Shown here one piece after another: positions 26,221 to 35,962 of a stretch of DNA of 64,000 nucleotides. A model generated the notes under the pieces. That model searched no databases and was not told where the DNA came from. It worked only from the letters and a program-made list of their open reading frames with translations. Where the stretch lies: contig NZ_JABBFW010000002.1 in assembly GCF_012927045.1 (NCBI RefSeq), positions 414,801 to 478,800 of the forward strand, in the 5' to 3' direction. A program made the position numbers and the translations under genes. Source of the stretch: Azohydromonas caseinilytica. Its GTDB lineage: Bacteria > Pseudomonadota > Gammaproteobacteria > Burkholderiales > Burkholderiaceae_C. Within the stretch, counting starts at the first letter, position 1. Each line of letters opens with the position of its first letter.

Positions 26221-29200
26221 TCAGGCCGTCGCCTTCACCGGCGCGCCCAGTGACCTCAGCACGTCGCGGATGAACTGGGCGCGGTCGCGCGGCTCGGGCG
26301 TCTGGCGCTCGATGCGCAGCTTGTCGTTGCCCGCGAGCTTGATGTGCCGGTTCTTCTGCACCAGCTCGATGATGCGCATCGGGTCGATGGGCGCGTCCGG
26401 GCGGAAGCTGATCACCATCGCCGCCGGGGCCGCGTCGATCTTCAGCACGCCGTAGGGCTTGGCGAGCACGCGCAGGCGGTGCGTGTCGAACAGGGTCTGG
26501 CCCTGCGGCGGCAGCTTGCCGAAGCGGTCGGTGATCTCCTCCAGCAGCGTGTCGATCTCCTCGGCCTTCTCGGCGCAGGCCAGCCGCTTGTAGAGGTTCA
26601 GGCGCACGTGCACGTCGCCGCAGTAGCTGTCGGGCAGCAGGGCGGGCGCGTGCAGGTTGATCTCGGTGGTGGCGCCGAAGGGGCTGAGCAGGTCCGGCTC
26701 GCGGCCGTTCTTCAGCGCCTTCACCGCCTCGGACAGCATGTCGTTGTAGAGCTGGAAGCCAACCTCCTGCATGTTCCCGCTCTGGTTCTCGCCCAGCACC
26801 TCGCCGGCGCCGCGGATCTCCAGGTCGTGCATGGCCAGGTAGAAGCCCGAGCCCAGCTCCTCCATGGCCTGGATCGCCTCCAGGCGCTGCGATGCCTGCT
26901 TGGTCAGGCCTTCCATGTCCGGCACCAGCAGGTAGGCGTAGGCCTGGTGGTGGCTGCGGCCGACGCGTCCGCGCAGCTGGTGCAGCTGCGCCAGGCCGAA
27001 CTTGTCGGCGCGGCTGATGACGATGGTGTTGGCGCTGGGCACGTCGATGCCGGTCTCGATGATGGTCGAGCACAGCAGCAGGTTGTGGCGCTGGGCCACG
27101 AAGTCGCGCATCACGCGCTCCAGCTCGCGCTCGGGCATCTGGCCGTGCGCCACGGCGATGCGCGCCTCGGGCAGCAGCTCCGCCAGCTTGGCGCGCCGGG
27201 CCTCGATGGTCTCGACCTCGTTGTGCAGGAAGTAGACCTGGCCGCCGCGCTTCAATTCGCGCAGCACCGCCTCGCGGATCACGCCCTGGTTCTCGCCGCG
27301 CACGAAGGTCTTGATGGCCAGGCGCCGCTGCGGCGCGGTGGCGATGACCGACAGGTCGCGCAGGCCTTCCAGCGCCATGCCGAGCGTGCGCGGGATCGGC
27401 GTGGCGGTGAGCGTGAGCACGTCCACCTCGGCGCGCATCGCCTTCATCGCTTCCTTGTGGCGCACGCCGAAGCGGTGCTCCTCGTCGATGATCAAGAGGC
27501 CCAGGCGCTTGAACTTGACGTCGGCGCTGAGCAGCTTGTGGGTGCCGATGACGATGTCGATGGTGCCGTCGGCCAGGCCCGCCATGGCGGCCTTGATCTC
27601 CTTGGCCGATCTGAAACGGCTCATCTCGGCCACGCGCACCGGCCACTTGCCAAAGCGGTCGCTGATGTTCTGGAAATGCTGCTCGGCCAGCAGCGTGGTG
27701 GGCGCCAGCAGCGCCACCTGCTTGCCGCCGGTGACGGCCACGAAGGCGGCGCGCAGCGCCACTTCGGTCTTGCCAAAGCCCACGTCGCCGCACACCAGCC
27801 GGTCCATCGGCTTGGGGCTGATCAGGTCCTGGATGACGGCGTGGATGGCCGCGCGCTGGTCCGGCGTCTCCTCGAAGCCGAAGCTGGCGGCGAAGGCCTC
27901 GTAGTCGTGCGGCGAGAAGCGGAACGCGAAACCCTCGCGCGCGGCGCGGCGGGCGTAGAGGTTGAGCAGCTCGGCCGCGGTGTCGCGCACCTGCTCGGCG
28001 GCCTTGCGCTTGGCCTTGTCCCACTGGCCCGAGCCCAGCTTGTGCAGCGGGGCCTCGTCGGCGCTCACGCCGGTGTAGCGGCTGATCAGCTGCAGCTGCG
28101 ACACCGGCACGTACAGCGTGGCCTTGTCGGCGTACTCCAGGTGCAGGAACTCGCTGGGGCCGTCGCCCAGGTCGATGTTCAACAGGCCCTGGTAGCGGCC
28201 AATGCCGTGGCTCATGTGCACTACCGGGTCGCCGATCTTGAGCTCGGACAGGTCCTTGATGAGGGTGTCGACGTTGCTGACCTGCTCCTGCTTGCGCCGC
28301 CGCCGCGCCCCGCCGCCGGCGGCGGCGAACAGCTCGGTTTCGGTGAGGAACTGCAGCTGCCGCGCCTCGGACGGATCGCTCCAGTAGAAGCCGGCGGCCA
28401 GCGGCGCGGCGGTGATGGCGACCTTCTCCGGCCCGGCCTCGAACTCGGCCAGCGTGGCGACGCTGGGCACCTCGATGCGGTGGTCGCGCAGCAGCTCCAG
28501 CAGGCTCTCGCGCCGGCCCTCGCTCTCGGCCACCAGCAGCACGCGCGCCTCGGTCTCGCGCAGGTGCTGCTCCAGGCGCGCCAGCGGCTCGGTGGCGCCG
28601 CGATCCACGCTGACGTCCGGCAGCGGGCGCGCCCATTCCACCTCGTCACGGCCGCGCAGCGACAGCGTGGCGTGCGCGTTGGCGCGCCCATAGAAATCCT
28701 CGACGCGCAGGAACAGCGCCTCGGGCGGCAGCAGCGGGCGCTCCGGGTCGTGCTGCAGGAAGCGGTGGCGCTCGCGGGTGTCGGTCCAGAAGCGCTGCAG
28801 CGCCTCGTCCACCTCGCCGTGCAGCACCAGCGCGGCGGCCTCGCCCAGGTACTCGAAGATGTCGGCGACCTGGTCGAAGAACAGCGGCAGCCAGTACTCG
28901 ATGCCGGCGCTGGCCACGCCGGCGGCGATGTCCTTGTAGATGCGCGAGCGCGTGGGATCGCCCTCCAGGCGTTCGCGCCAGCGCGCGCGGAAGGCGGTGC
29001 GCGAGGCCTCGTCCATCGGGAACTCGCGCCCGGGCAGCAGCCGCACCTCCGGCACGGGATACAGGCTGCGCTGGCTGTCGGGATCGAAGGTGCGGATGGA
29101 ATCCACCTCGTCGCCGAACAGGTCCACGCGGTAGGGCACCGTCGAGCCCATGGGGAAGAGGTCGATCAGGCCGCCGCGCACCGCGTACTCGCCCGGCGAC

Positions 29201-29667
29201 ACCACCTGGCTCACATGCGTGTAGCCGGCCAGCGTCAGCTGCGCCTTGAGCGAGGCCTCGTCGAGCTTCTGCTTCTGCTTGAAGTGGAAGGTGTAGGCGG
29301 CCAGGAACGAGGGCGGCGCCAGCCGGGCCAGCGCGGTGGTGGCCGGCAGCAGGACGACATCCACATCCTTCTGCAGGATGCGCCACAGCGTGGCCAGGCG
29401 TTCCGAGATCAGGTCCTGGTGCGGACTGAAGCTGTCGTAGGGCAGCGTTTCCCAGTCGGGGAACACGGCCACGCGCAGGCCCGGCTCGAAGAAAGTCAGC
29501 TCATCGGCCAGCCGTGGCGCGTCGGCGGGGTCGGCGGTGATGACGGCCATCAGCCGCTTGGCGTTGGCGTGCTGGCGGGCGCTGCGCGCCAGCAGCAGCG
29601 CGTCGGCCGAGCCCGGCGGGCGCGGCAGCGTGAATCGTTTGCCGGGGGCGATGGCAGGCAGTTGCAT
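26221..29667 (-). CDS. mfd: Transcription-repair coupling factor (Mfd)
   Basis: Frees RNA polymerase stalled at DNA damage and recruits UvrA. The 1148-residue protein has UvrB-like N-terminal domains (LRVAVFPDWETLPYDSFSPH), the polymerase-interaction region around IGDPVVHMSHGIGRYQGL, RecG-like helicase motifs (VCGDVGFGKTEVALRAAF Walker A; LLIIDEEHRFGVRHKE; LTATPIPRTLGMAL; NLLLCSTIIETGIDVP) and the C-terminal TRCF domain. I chose ATG 29667 (MQLPAIAPGKRF) because the family begins there; an upstream start at 29715 would add 16 untypical residues. It is divergent from ispD. Confidence 0.98.
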   Translation of the reverse strand: MQLPAIAPGKRFTLPRPPGSADALLLARSARQHANAKRLMAVITADPADAPRLADELTFFEPGLRVAVFPDWETLPYDSFSPHQDLISERLATLWRILQKDVDVVLLPATTALARLAPPSFLAAYTFHFKQKQKLDEASLKAQLTLAGYTHVSQVVSPGEYAVRGGLIDLFPMGSTVPYRVDLFGDEVDSIRTFDPDSQRSLYPVPEVRLLPGREFPMDEASRTAFRARWRERLEGDPTRSRIYKDIAAGVASAGIEYWLPLFFDQVADIFEYLGEAAALVLHGEVDEALQRFWTDTRERHRFLQHDPERPLLPPEALFLRVEDFYGRANAHATLSLRGRDEVEWARPLPDVSVDRGATEPLARLEQHLRETEARVLLVAESEGRRESLLELLRDHRIEVPSVATLAEFEAGPEKVAITAAPLAAGFYWSDPSEARQLQFLTETELFAAAGGGARRRRKQEQVSNVDTLIKDLSELKIGDPVVHMSHGIGRYQGLLNIDLGDGPSEFLHLEYADKATLYVPVSQLQLISRYTGVSADEAPLHKLGSGQWDKAKRKAAEQVRDTAAELLNLYARRAAREGFAFRFSPHDYEAFAASFGFEETPDQRAAIHAVIQDLISPKPMDRLVCGDVGFGKTEVALRAAFVAVTGGKQVALLAPTTLLAEQHFQNISDRFGKWPVRVAEMSRFRSAKEIKAAMAGLADGTIDIVIGTHKLLSADVKFKRLGLLIIDEEHRFGVRHKEAMKAMRAEVDVLTLTATPIPRTLGMALEGLRDLSVIATAPQRRLAIKTFVRGENQGVIREAVLRELKRGGQVYFLHNEVETIEARRAKLAELLPEARIAVAHGQMPERELERVMRDFVAQRHNLLLCSTIIETGIDVPSANTIVISRADKFGLAQLHQLRGRVGRSHHQAYAYLLVPDMEGLTKQASQRLEAIQAMEELGSGFYLAMHDLEIRGAGEVLGENQSGNMQEVGFQLYNDMLSEAVKALKNGREPDLLSPFGATTEINLHAPALLPDSYCGDVHVRLNLYKRLACAEKAEEIDTLLEEITDRFGKLPPQGQTLFDTHRLRVLAKPYGVLKIDAAPAAMVISFRPDAPIDPMRIIELVQKNRHIKLAGNDKLRIERQTPEPRDRAQFIRDVLRSLGAPVKATA

Positions 29668-29792
29668 CGTGTGGGGCTTGCAGCAGAAGGCGCGCCCGAA
29701 AGCGGGCGGGGGCAAAGAACGGCCGCCGGCCCAAGGCTGCCGAGGAGCGGCACGCCGGGGCGGGCGGGGGGCAAATTCTAGAATCCGGCCCG

Positions 29793-30569
29793 ATGACCTC
29801 CCTGACTCACGGGCCGGCGCCGCGCTGCTATGCGCTCGTGCCCTGTGCCGGCACTGGCAGCCGCTCCGGTGCCGACCGTCCCAAGCAGTACGTTCCCCTG
29901 GCCGGCCGGGCGCTGGTCGCCCACACCCTCGATGCCCTGGCGCGCGTGCCGCGCCTCAGCGCCACGCTGGTGGTGCTGGCGCCCGACGACGAGCTGTTCG
30001 ACGCCGCCGTGCCGCAGGCCGCGGGCGACGCGCGTGTCTGGACCGCCCGCCGCGGCGGCGCCACCCGCGCCGCCACCGTGGCGGCCGGGCTGGAGGAGCT
30101 GCTGGCGCGCGGCGCCGCGCCCGACGACTGGGTGCTGGTGCATGACGCCGCGCGCTGCCTGATCCGGCCCGAGTGGGTGCTGAGCCTGATCGAGGCCTGC
30201 GAGGCGGACGAGGTGGGCGGGCTGCTGGCGCTGCCGGTGGCCGACACGCTCAAGCAGGAGGAGCAGGGCCGCGTCGCCGCCACCATCGACCGGCAGGCGA
30301 AATGGGCGGCGCAGACGCCGCAGATGTTCCGCATCGGGCTGCTGCGCCGCGCGCTGGCGGCGACGGGCGAAGGCGTCACCGACGAGGCCAGCGCGGTCGA
30401 GGCGCTGGGCCTGCGCCCGCGGCTGGTGCCCGGCGCGCTGGAGAATTTCAAGCTCACCTGGCCGGCCGACTTCGGGCTGGCGGAAAGACTGCTGCAGACC
30501 ATGGCTCCCGCTTCCGATTCCTCCCTGGCGCGCGGCGCCGCTGTCGCAACGGCTGGAGGCGCGCGGTGA
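29793..30569 (+). CDS. ispD: 2-C-methyl-D-erythritol 4-phosphate cytidylyltransferase (IspD)
   Basis: Third enzyme of the MEP isoprenoid pathway: MEP + CTP to CDP-ME. The 258-residue protein has the nucleotide-binding signature [22 protein letters not shown] and the active-site strands [11 protein letters not shown] and [10 protein letters not shown]. It overlaps ispF by 4 bases (GTGA), so translation is coupled. The C-terminus after about residue 235 is an Ala/Gly-rich extension just ahead of the ispF start. Confidence 0.97.
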   Translation: MTSLTHGPAPRCYALVPCAGTGSRSGADRPKQYVPLAGRALVAHTLDALARVPRLSATLVVLAPDDELFDAAVPQAAGDARVWTARRGGATRAATVAAGLEELLARGAAPDDWVLVHDAARCLIRPEWVLSLIEACEADEVGGLLALPVADTLKQEEQGRVAATIDRQAKWAAQTPQMFRIGLLRRALAATGEGVTDEASAVEALGLRPRLVPGALENFKLTWPADFGLAERLLQTMAPASDSSLARGAAVATAGGAR

Positions 30570-31051
30570 TCCCGGCGCTGCGCATCGGCGAGGGCTGGGA
30601 CGTGCACCAGCTGGTGGAAGGGCGGCCACTGGTGCTGGGCGGCATCACCGTGCCGCACACGCACGGGCTGCTGGGCCATTCGGACGCGGACGCGCTGCTG
30701 CATGCGCTCACCGACGCGCTGCTGGGCGCGGCCGGGCTGGGCGACATCGGCCGCCACTTCCCGGACACCGACGCCGCCTTCAAGGGCGCCGATTCCGCCG
30801 TGCTGCTGGCCGAGGCCGCGCGCCGCGTGCGGGCCCAGGGCTGGGAGCTGGTCAACGTGGACTCGACCATCGTGGCCCAGGCACCGAAGCTCGCGCCGCA
30901 CATCCCGACCATGCGCGAGCGCATCGCGCAGGTGCTGGGCATCGACGTGGAGCGCGTCAACGTGAAGGCCAAGACGGCCGAGAAGCTGGGGCCGGTGGGC
31001 GAGAAGAAGGCGATCGAGGCGCGGGCGGTGTGCCTGCTGTGCAAGGCCTGA
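30566..31051 (+). CDS. ispF: 2-C-methyl-D-erythritol 2,4-cyclodiphosphate synthase (IspF)
   Basis: Forms the cyclic diphosphate MEcPP in the MEP pathway. The 161-residue protein shows the metal site GEGWDVHQL (Asp, His) and the signature [20 protein letters not shown] plus [11 protein letters not shown]. The start is GTG 30566, inside the ispD stop, with GGAGGC seven bases or so upstream; the frame is open further 5' but only as the ispD shadow. ispDF adjacency and fusion are common. Confidence 0.97.
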   Translation: MIPALRIGEGWDVHQLVEGRPLVLGGITVPHTHGLLGHSDADALLHALTDALLGAAGLGDIGRHFPDTDAAFKGADSAVLLAEAARRVRAQGWELVNVDSTIVAQAPKLAPHIPTMRERIAQVLGIDVERVNVKAKTAEKLGPVGEKKAIEARAVCLLCKA

Positions 31052-31091
31052 CGAGGCCTGAGCCAGAAGAGGGCACATAAAGAAAAGAGAA

Positions 31092-31125
31092 AGCCGCCAT
31101 GGCCGCTTTTGCAGCCATGGCGGCT
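31092..31125 (-). terminator. Terminator of the ompR-envZ operon
   Basis: AGCCGCCATGGC (31092-31103) and GCCATGGCGGCT (31114-31125) make a perfect 12-bp stem with a 10-base loop. On the minus strand TTCTCTTTTCTTT follows, so it ends the envZ-like gene (stop at 31148). It may also limit ispF readthrough from the other side. Confidence 0.85.
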
Positions 31126-31147
31126 CCGGTTCAGTGCCGGCTGAAGC

Positions 31148-32608
31148 TCAGGGCGCCCGCTTCAGCCGCACATGCGCGATCAGGCCACCGTCGGGCGCGT
31201 TGGCCAGCTCCAGCCGGCCGCCCATGCGCTGCAGCGATTTATCGACGATCGCTAGGCCCAGGCCGGCGCCGGTGGCGGCGGTGCGCGCGGTGTCGCCCCG
31301 GTAGAAGGGCGTGGTGAGCTGGGCCAGGCGCGCCGGCGGCACGCCCGGGCCGTGGTCGCGCACGCTCACCGTCACCCAGGGGCCGCTGCGCGTGTAGCTC
31401 ACCAGCACCAGCGCCGGGCCGCCGCTCTCGCTGCGGCCGTAGCGGCGCGCGTTCTCGAACAGGTTGGCGAAGACGCGGCCCAGCTCGGTGTCGTCGGCCA
31501 GCACCATCAGGTCGATGGCCACGCGGGCGCTGATGCGGATCTGGGTCGGGTCGCGGAAGGCGGCCGCCTCGCGCTCGATCAGCGCCGACAGGTTCACCGG
31601 CACCAGCGGCGCGTCGCCCGGGCGGGCGTAGTCCATGAACTTGTCGATGATCGCGTCGAGCTGGTCGATGTCCATGGCCATGTTGCGCCGGGCTTCCTCA
31701 TCCTGGACGCTCATCTCCGCCTCCAGCCGCAGCCGCGCCAGCGGCGTGCGCAGGTCGTGCGAGATGCCGGCCAGCATCACGGCGCGGTCCTCTTCCACCT
31801 TGGCCAGCTCGCGCGCCATGCGGTTGAAGCCCATGTTCACCTCGCGGATCTCGCTGGTGAGCGTGTTCTCGTCGAGCTGCGACTCGTACTCGCCCTCGCG
31901 GATGCGGCTGGCGGCGAAGGAGAGGTCGCGCAGTGGCTGGTTGATCAGCCGCGCGATGGCCGCCGAGCCCAGCAGCGTCGCCACCAGCGCGATGCCGACC
32001 CAGACGAACCAGGTGCCGCTGGTGAGCGGGTACACGCGCGTGGCCTCGGCCTGCAGCCAGTAGGCGTCCTTCTCGATGGTGAAGCCCACCCACAGCCCGT
32101 CCACGCCGTTGACGCTGCGCGCCAGGATGGTGTCCTCGTCCAGCCGCGCGCGCAGCTCGCGCCCGATGCGGCGCGTGAAGCGGTCGGTCTCGAAGGGCTC
32201 CCAGCGGTGGCCGGGCTCGCGCGGCAGCACCTTGACGGCTTCCTCCTCGCTCATCGTCTTGACGACGGCGACGCGGTGGATGCTGTCGGAGAAGCGCAGC
32301 GCCGCGCGCGAGAGGTTGACGAGGCTGGCGATCTGCTGCGCCGATTGCACCGCGCGCGGCTCCAGCTCCAGCGCGCGCAGCGTCTGCACCCAGGCGAAGA
32401 TGCCGCCGCCCAGCAGCAGTGCCAGCAGGAAGAAGGTGCGCCAGAACAGGCTCAGCGCCAGCGACTGGCGCTCGCGGCTGGTGGCGGTTCGCGGCAGCAG
32501 CCGGCGCAGGCGGCGGCGCAGGCTGCGTTGCTTGTACGTCGATGCCGGGGGCTGCCGCGTCGCGCCCTCGACGTCGGGCGTGGACTGGTCCAGCTCAGCT
32601 TGCGCCAT
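31148..32608 (-). CDS. envZ: Osmosensor-type sensor histidine kinase (EnvZ family)
   Basis: The 486-residue inner-membrane kinase has helix 1 (about 55-75, WRTFFLLALLLGGGIFAWV), a periplasmic domain of about 130 residues, helix 2 (GTWFVWVGIALVATLLGSAAI), HAMP, HisKA with LAGISHDLRTPLARLRLE (phosphorylated His), and HATPase_c with ARVFANLFENARRYG, RDHGPGVP and GAGLGLAIVD. Its start lies within the last 14 bases of ompR, which couples translation of the pair. The target set is likely to include porin genes, as in other bacteria, but nothing in the window proves it. Confidence 0.95.
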   Translation of the reverse strand: MAQAELDQSTPDVEGATRQPPASTYKQRSLRRRLRRLLPRTATSRERQSLALSLFWRTFFLLALLLGGGIFAWVQTLRALELEPRAVQSAQQIASLVNLSRAALRFSDSIHRVAVVKTMSEEEAVKVLPREPGHRWEPFETDRFTRRIGRELRARLDEDTILARSVNGVDGLWVGFTIEKDAYWLQAEATRVYPLTSGTWFVWVGIALVATLLGSAAIARLINQPLRDLSFAASRIREGEYESQLDENTLTSEIREVNMGFNRMARELAKVEEDRAVMLAGISHDLRTPLARLRLEAEMSVQDEEARRNMAMDIDQLDAIIDKFMDYARPGDAPLVPVNLSALIEREAAAFRDPTQIRISARVAIDLMVLADDTELGRVFANLFENARRYGRSESGGPALVLVSYTRSGPWVTVSVRDHGPGVPPARLAQLTTPFYRGDTARTAATGAGLGLAIVDKSLQRMGGRLELANAPDGGLIAHVRLKRAP

Positions 32609-33329
32609 CGGGCACGAACACGTAGCCGACGCCCCAGACCGTCTGGATGTAGCGCGGTTGCGCCGGGTCGGGCTCGATCATCTTGCGCAGCCGCGAGATC
32701 TGCACGTCCAGGCTGCGGTCGAAGGGCTCGAACTCGCGGCCGCGCGCGAGCTGGGCCAGCTTGTCGCGCGACAGCGGCTGGCGCGGATGGCGCACCAGGG
32801 CCTTGAGCATGGAGAACTCGCCGGTGGTCAGCGCCATCTGCTCGCCGTCCTTGGTGAGGCGGCGCAGCGACAGGTCGAACTCGAAGGGGCCGAAGTTCAC
32901 GACCTGCGGTTCCTTGGACGGTGCGCCCGGCGCTTCCAGGGCAGGCCGGCGGCGCAGCACGGCGTGGATGCGCGCGAGCAGCTCGCGCGGGTTGAAGGGC
33001 TTCGGGAGGTAGTCGTCGGCGCCGACTTCCAGGCCGACGATGCGGTCCACGTCCTCGACCTTGGCGGTGAGCATGATGATCGGCGTGGAGTCGTTGGCCG
33101 CACGCAGCCGCCGGCAGATCGACAGGCCGTCCTCACCGGGGAGCATGAGGTCCAGCACGATGAGGTCGATGGTTTCGCGCGTGAGCACGCGGTTGAGCGC
33201 CTTGGCGTCTTCGGCCAGCAGCACTTCGAAGCCTTCCTGCGTCAGGTAGCGGCGCAGCAGATCGCGGATGCGGGCATCGTCGTCCACCACGACGACGCGG
33301 TCGGGCCGAGGGTTTGCAGGGGTGTTCAT
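32595..33329 (-). CDS. ompR: OmpR-family response regulator
   Basis: A 244-residue regulator with a receiver domain (VVVVDDDARIRDLLRRYL; phospho-acceptor Asp in LIVLDLMLPGEDG; Lys in DYLPKPFNPREL) and a C-terminal winged helix (FEFDLSLRRLTKDGEQMALT to RYIQTVWGVGYVFVPDG). Start ATG 33329 (MNTPANPRP) is chosen because GGGAG stands seven bases ahead; the open frame upstream adds non-family residues. Forms an operon with the EnvZ-like kinase. Confidence 0.96.
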   Translation of the reverse strand: MNTPANPRPDRVVVVDDDARIRDLLRRYLTQEGFEVLLAEDAKALNRVLTRETIDLIVLDLMLPGEDGLSICRRLRAANDSTPIIMLTAKVEDVDRIVGLEVGADDYLPKPFNPRELLARIHAVLRRRPALEAPGAPSKEPQVVNFGPFEFDLSLRRLTKDGEQMALTTGEFSMLKALVRHPRQPLSRDKLAQLARGREFEPFDRSLDVQISRLRKMIEPDPAQPRYIQTVWGVGYVFVPDGAS

Positions 33330-33503
33330 GACGGGCTCCCTATTTGTAACGGCGGCATTGTGTACAGGTTGACGCGAGGGTTTCGGCGCGTTTCGCACCT
33401 CTGTTACAACTCTTTCGGCGCCGGGGCTGCTCCCGGGGCGTTAAAGAGTGTCGCGTTGCCGCCCCCTGGCGCGGCCTTGTTCCCCTTCTTACTGGAGCCC
33501 CTG

Positions 33504-34211
33504 ATGAGAGCTTTCGCCCTGGTGCCGTGCCTGATTGTCGCGGCCTTGCTGAACACCGCGCACGCGCAGGCCTTGACGCCGCCGACGCCGCAGCGCGTGG
33601 TCACGCTCAATGCCAGCGCCACCATGGACGTGCCCAACGACTGGCTGACGCTGAGCTTCAACGCCACGCGCGAGGGCACGGAAGCCGGTGCGGTGCAGTC
33701 GGCGTTGCGCCAGGCGCTGGACGCGGCGCTGGCCGAGGCGCGCAGGGTGGCCAAGCCGGGGCAGGTGGAGGTGCGCGCGGGCAATCTGTCCGTGTACCCG
33801 CGCTATACCGCCAAGGGCACCATCGGCGGCTGGCAGGGCAGCGCGGAGCTGCAGGTGGAAGGTCGCGACATGGCGGCCATCGCGCAGCTGGCGCCGCGCA
33901 TCACCAGCATGACCATCGCCCGCGTGGGCTACTCGCTCTCGCGCGAGGCGCGCGAGCAGGTGGAGTCCGAGGTCGGCGCACGGGCCATCGAGCGCTACAA
34001 GCAGCGCGCCGGCGAGGTGACCAAGCAGTTCGGCTTCAACCGCTGGAGCCTGCGCGAGGTGCAGGTCAACACCGACGCGCCGGGCCCGGTCCCGCCGGTG
34101 ATGATGCGCGCCAAGGCCATGGCCGCGGGTGCGGCCGACGAGTCGCTGCCGGTGGAGCCGGGGCGTGGCCAGGTCAGCGCCACCGTCAGCGGCTCGATCC
34201 AGATGGAATAG
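33504..34211 (+). CDS. Periplasmic SIMPL-domain (DUF541) protein
   Basis: A 235-residue secreted protein with a clear signal peptide (MRAFALVPCLIVAALLNTAHA, cut before Q). The SIMPL/DUF541 fold is recognisable from VVTLNASATMDVPNDWLTLSFNATREG and the repeating YTAKGTIGGWQGSAELQVEG. Family members (E. coli YggE, BP26) sit in the periplasm or outer membrane and are linked to oxidative stress tolerance; the exact activity is unknown. It is divergent from ompR, with 174 bases between. GGAG precedes ATG 33504. Confidence 0.9.
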   Translation: MRAFALVPCLIVAALLNTAHAQALTPPTPQRVVTLNASATMDVPNDWLTLSFNATREGTEAGAVQSALRQALDAALAEARRVAKPGQVEVRAGNLSVYPRYTAKGTIGGWQGSAELQVEGRDMAAIAQLAPRITSMTIARVGYSLSREAREQVESEVGARAIERYKQRAGEVTKQFGFNRWSLREVQVNTDAPGPVPPVMMRAKAMAAGAADESLPVEPGRGQVSATVSGSIQME

Positions 34212-34268
34212 CGCAACAGCGCGGGGCCGCGACGGCGCGGTGAGGGCCGTCGCGTGCGCAACCAGGGC

Positions 34269-35039
34269 TTACTGTGCGGCCCAGCCGCCGTCGACGTTGA
34301 AGGCTGCGCCGCGGATGTTGTCGGCCGCGCCGGAGCACAGGAACACCGCCAGCTCGCCGAGCTGCTCGGGCGTGGTGAATTGCATGGAGGGCTGCTTGTC
34401 GCCCAGCAGCCGGCGCTTGGCCTCCTCGATGTCGATGCCGTCGGCCTGCGCGCGGGCCTGCACCTGTTTTTCCACCAGCGGCGTGAGCACCCAGCCCGGG
34501 CAGATGGCGTTGACGGTCACGGGGCTGGTGGCCGTCTCCAGCGCCACCGACTTGGTGAAGCCCACCAGCCCATGCTTGGCCGCCACGTAGGCCGATTTCT
34601 GCGCCGAGGCCACCAGGCCGTGCACGGAGGCCAGGTTGATGATGCGGCCCCAGCCGCGCTGCTTCATGCCCGGCAGCGCCAGCCGCGTGGTGTGGAAGGC
34701 CGAGCTCAGGTTGATGGCGATGATCGCGTCCCACTTCTCGGGCGGGAAGTCCTCCACCGCCGCCACATGCTGGATGCCGGCGTTGTTGACCAGGATGTCC
34801 ACCGCGCCGAGCTCGGCCTCGGCGGCGCGCATCATCTGCTCGATCTCCGCGGGCTTGCTCATGTCGGCGCCGTGATAGGACACCCGCACGCCCAGCGCGC
34901 GCACCTCGGCCAGTGCCGCCTCGCTGTCGCCAAAGCCGTTGAGCATGATGTTGGCGCCCTGCCGTGCCAGGGACTTGGCGATGCCCAGCCCGATGCCGCT
35001 GGTGGAGCCGGTGACGAGGGCGGTCTTTGCCTTGAGCAT
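34269..35039 (-). CDS. bdhA: 3-hydroxybutyrate dehydrogenase (SDR family)
   Basis: Oxidises (R)-3-hydroxybutyrate to acetoacetate with NAD+, part of polyhydroxybutyrate turnover. The 256-residue SDR enzyme has TGSTSGIGLGIA (NAD binding), VNNAGIQHVAAVEDFP, the Ser-Tyr-Lys triad in NLASVHGLVASAQKSAYVAAKHG, and AICPGWVLTPLVEKQVQARA with SMQFTTPEQLG, segments typical of bacterial BDH. AGGAGG is six bases before ATG 35039. It stands alone, divergent from the hydrolase gene by 53 bases. Confidence 0.93.
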   Translation of the reverse strand: MLKAKTALVTGSTSGIGLGIAKSLARQGANIMLNGFGDSEAALAEVRALGVRVSYHGADMSKPAEIEQMMRAAEAELGAVDILVNNAGIQHVAAVEDFPPEKWDAIIAINLSSAFHTTRLALPGMKQRGWGRIINLASVHGLVASAQKSAYVAAKHGLVGFTKSVALETATSPVTVNAICPGWVLTPLVEKQVQARAQADGIDIEEAKRRLLGDKQPSMQFTTPEQLGELAVFLCSGAADNIRGAAFNVDGGWAAQ

Positions 35040-35092
35040 GAATGGCCTCCTGTTGGGTTGATACGATGAACCAAAGACAAACGGGAGCCATC

Positions 35093-35962
35093 ATGAACGA
35101 TTCGCCGCGGCTGATTCACGTCCCGTGCCTGCGCCCGGGCGCGCTGTACCGCATGGCGTGCTGGGAGTGGGGCGACCCGGCCAACGAGCGCGTGCTGGTG
35201 TGCGTGCACGGCCTCACGCGCCAGGGACGTGACTTCGACACGCTCGCGCGCGCCCTGTGCCACGACTACCGCGTGGTGTGCCCGGACGTGCTGGGCCGGG
35301 GCCACTCCGACTGGCTGCATGACCCGGCCGGCTACACCGTGCCGGCGTACGTGGCCGACATGGTGAGCCTGCTGTCGCGGCTGGAGGCGCGCGAGATCGA
35401 CTGGGTGGGCACGTCCATGGGCGGGCTCATCGGCATGGGGCTGGGTTCGCTGGCCAACGCGCCGCTGCGGCGCATGGTGCTCAACGACGTCGGCCCGGAC
35501 CTTGAATTCGAAGGGCTGCAGCGCATTTCCGACTACGTCGGCCAGCCTCGGCATTGGGACACCGAAGAGGAGGCGGCCGCGTTCCTGCACGCCATGTCCG
35601 AAAGCTTCGGCCCGCACACGGACGAGCAATGGCTGGCGCTGTGCCGCAACCAGCTCAAGCCCGACGAAGCGGGCTTCACGCTGCACTACGACCTGCGCAT
35701 CGCCCAGGTGTTCAAGGCGATCACGCCGGAGTCGGTCGCGGCCGGCAACGCCGCGCTGTGGCACGCCTATGAGGCGCTGCGCTGCCCGGTGCTGCTGCTG
35801 CGCGGCGCGCAGTCGGACCTGCTGTCGCATGCCACCGCGCAGGCGATGACGCAGCGCGGCCCGCGCGCGCGGCTGGTCGAGTTCGAGGGTGTGGGCCATG
35901 CGCCGATGCTGGTGCAGCCCGAGCAGGTGGCTGCGGTGCGGGAGTTTCTGCTGTCGCCATGA
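35093..35962 (+). CDS. Alpha/beta-fold hydrolase
   Basis: A 289-residue cytoplasmic alpha/beta hydrolase. LVCVHGLTRQGRDFD gives the oxyanion-hole HG, GTSMGGLIGMGLG the nucleophile Ser (G-x-S-x-G), and FEGVGHAPMLVQPEQ the catalytic His; an Asp lies in LLLRGAQSDLLS. The substrate cannot be read from sequence. ATG 35093 is preceded by GGGAG. Its stop overlaps the relA start (ATGA), so the two genes are translationally coupled, a constant pairing that may be functional. Confidence 0.88.
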   Translation: MNDSPRLIHVPCLRPGALYRMACWEWGDPANERVLVCVHGLTRQGRDFDTLARALCHDYRVVCPDVLGRGHSDWLHDPAGYTVPAYVADMVSLLSRLEAREIDWVGTSMGGLIGMGLGSLANAPLRRMVLNDVGPDLEFEGLQRISDYVGQPRHWDTEEEAAAFLHAMSESFGPHTDEQWLALCRNQLKPDEAGFTLHYDLRIAQVFKAITPESVAAGNAALWHAYEALRCPVLLLRGAQSDLLSHATAQAMTQRGPRARLVEFEGVGHAPMLVQPEQVAAVREFLLSP

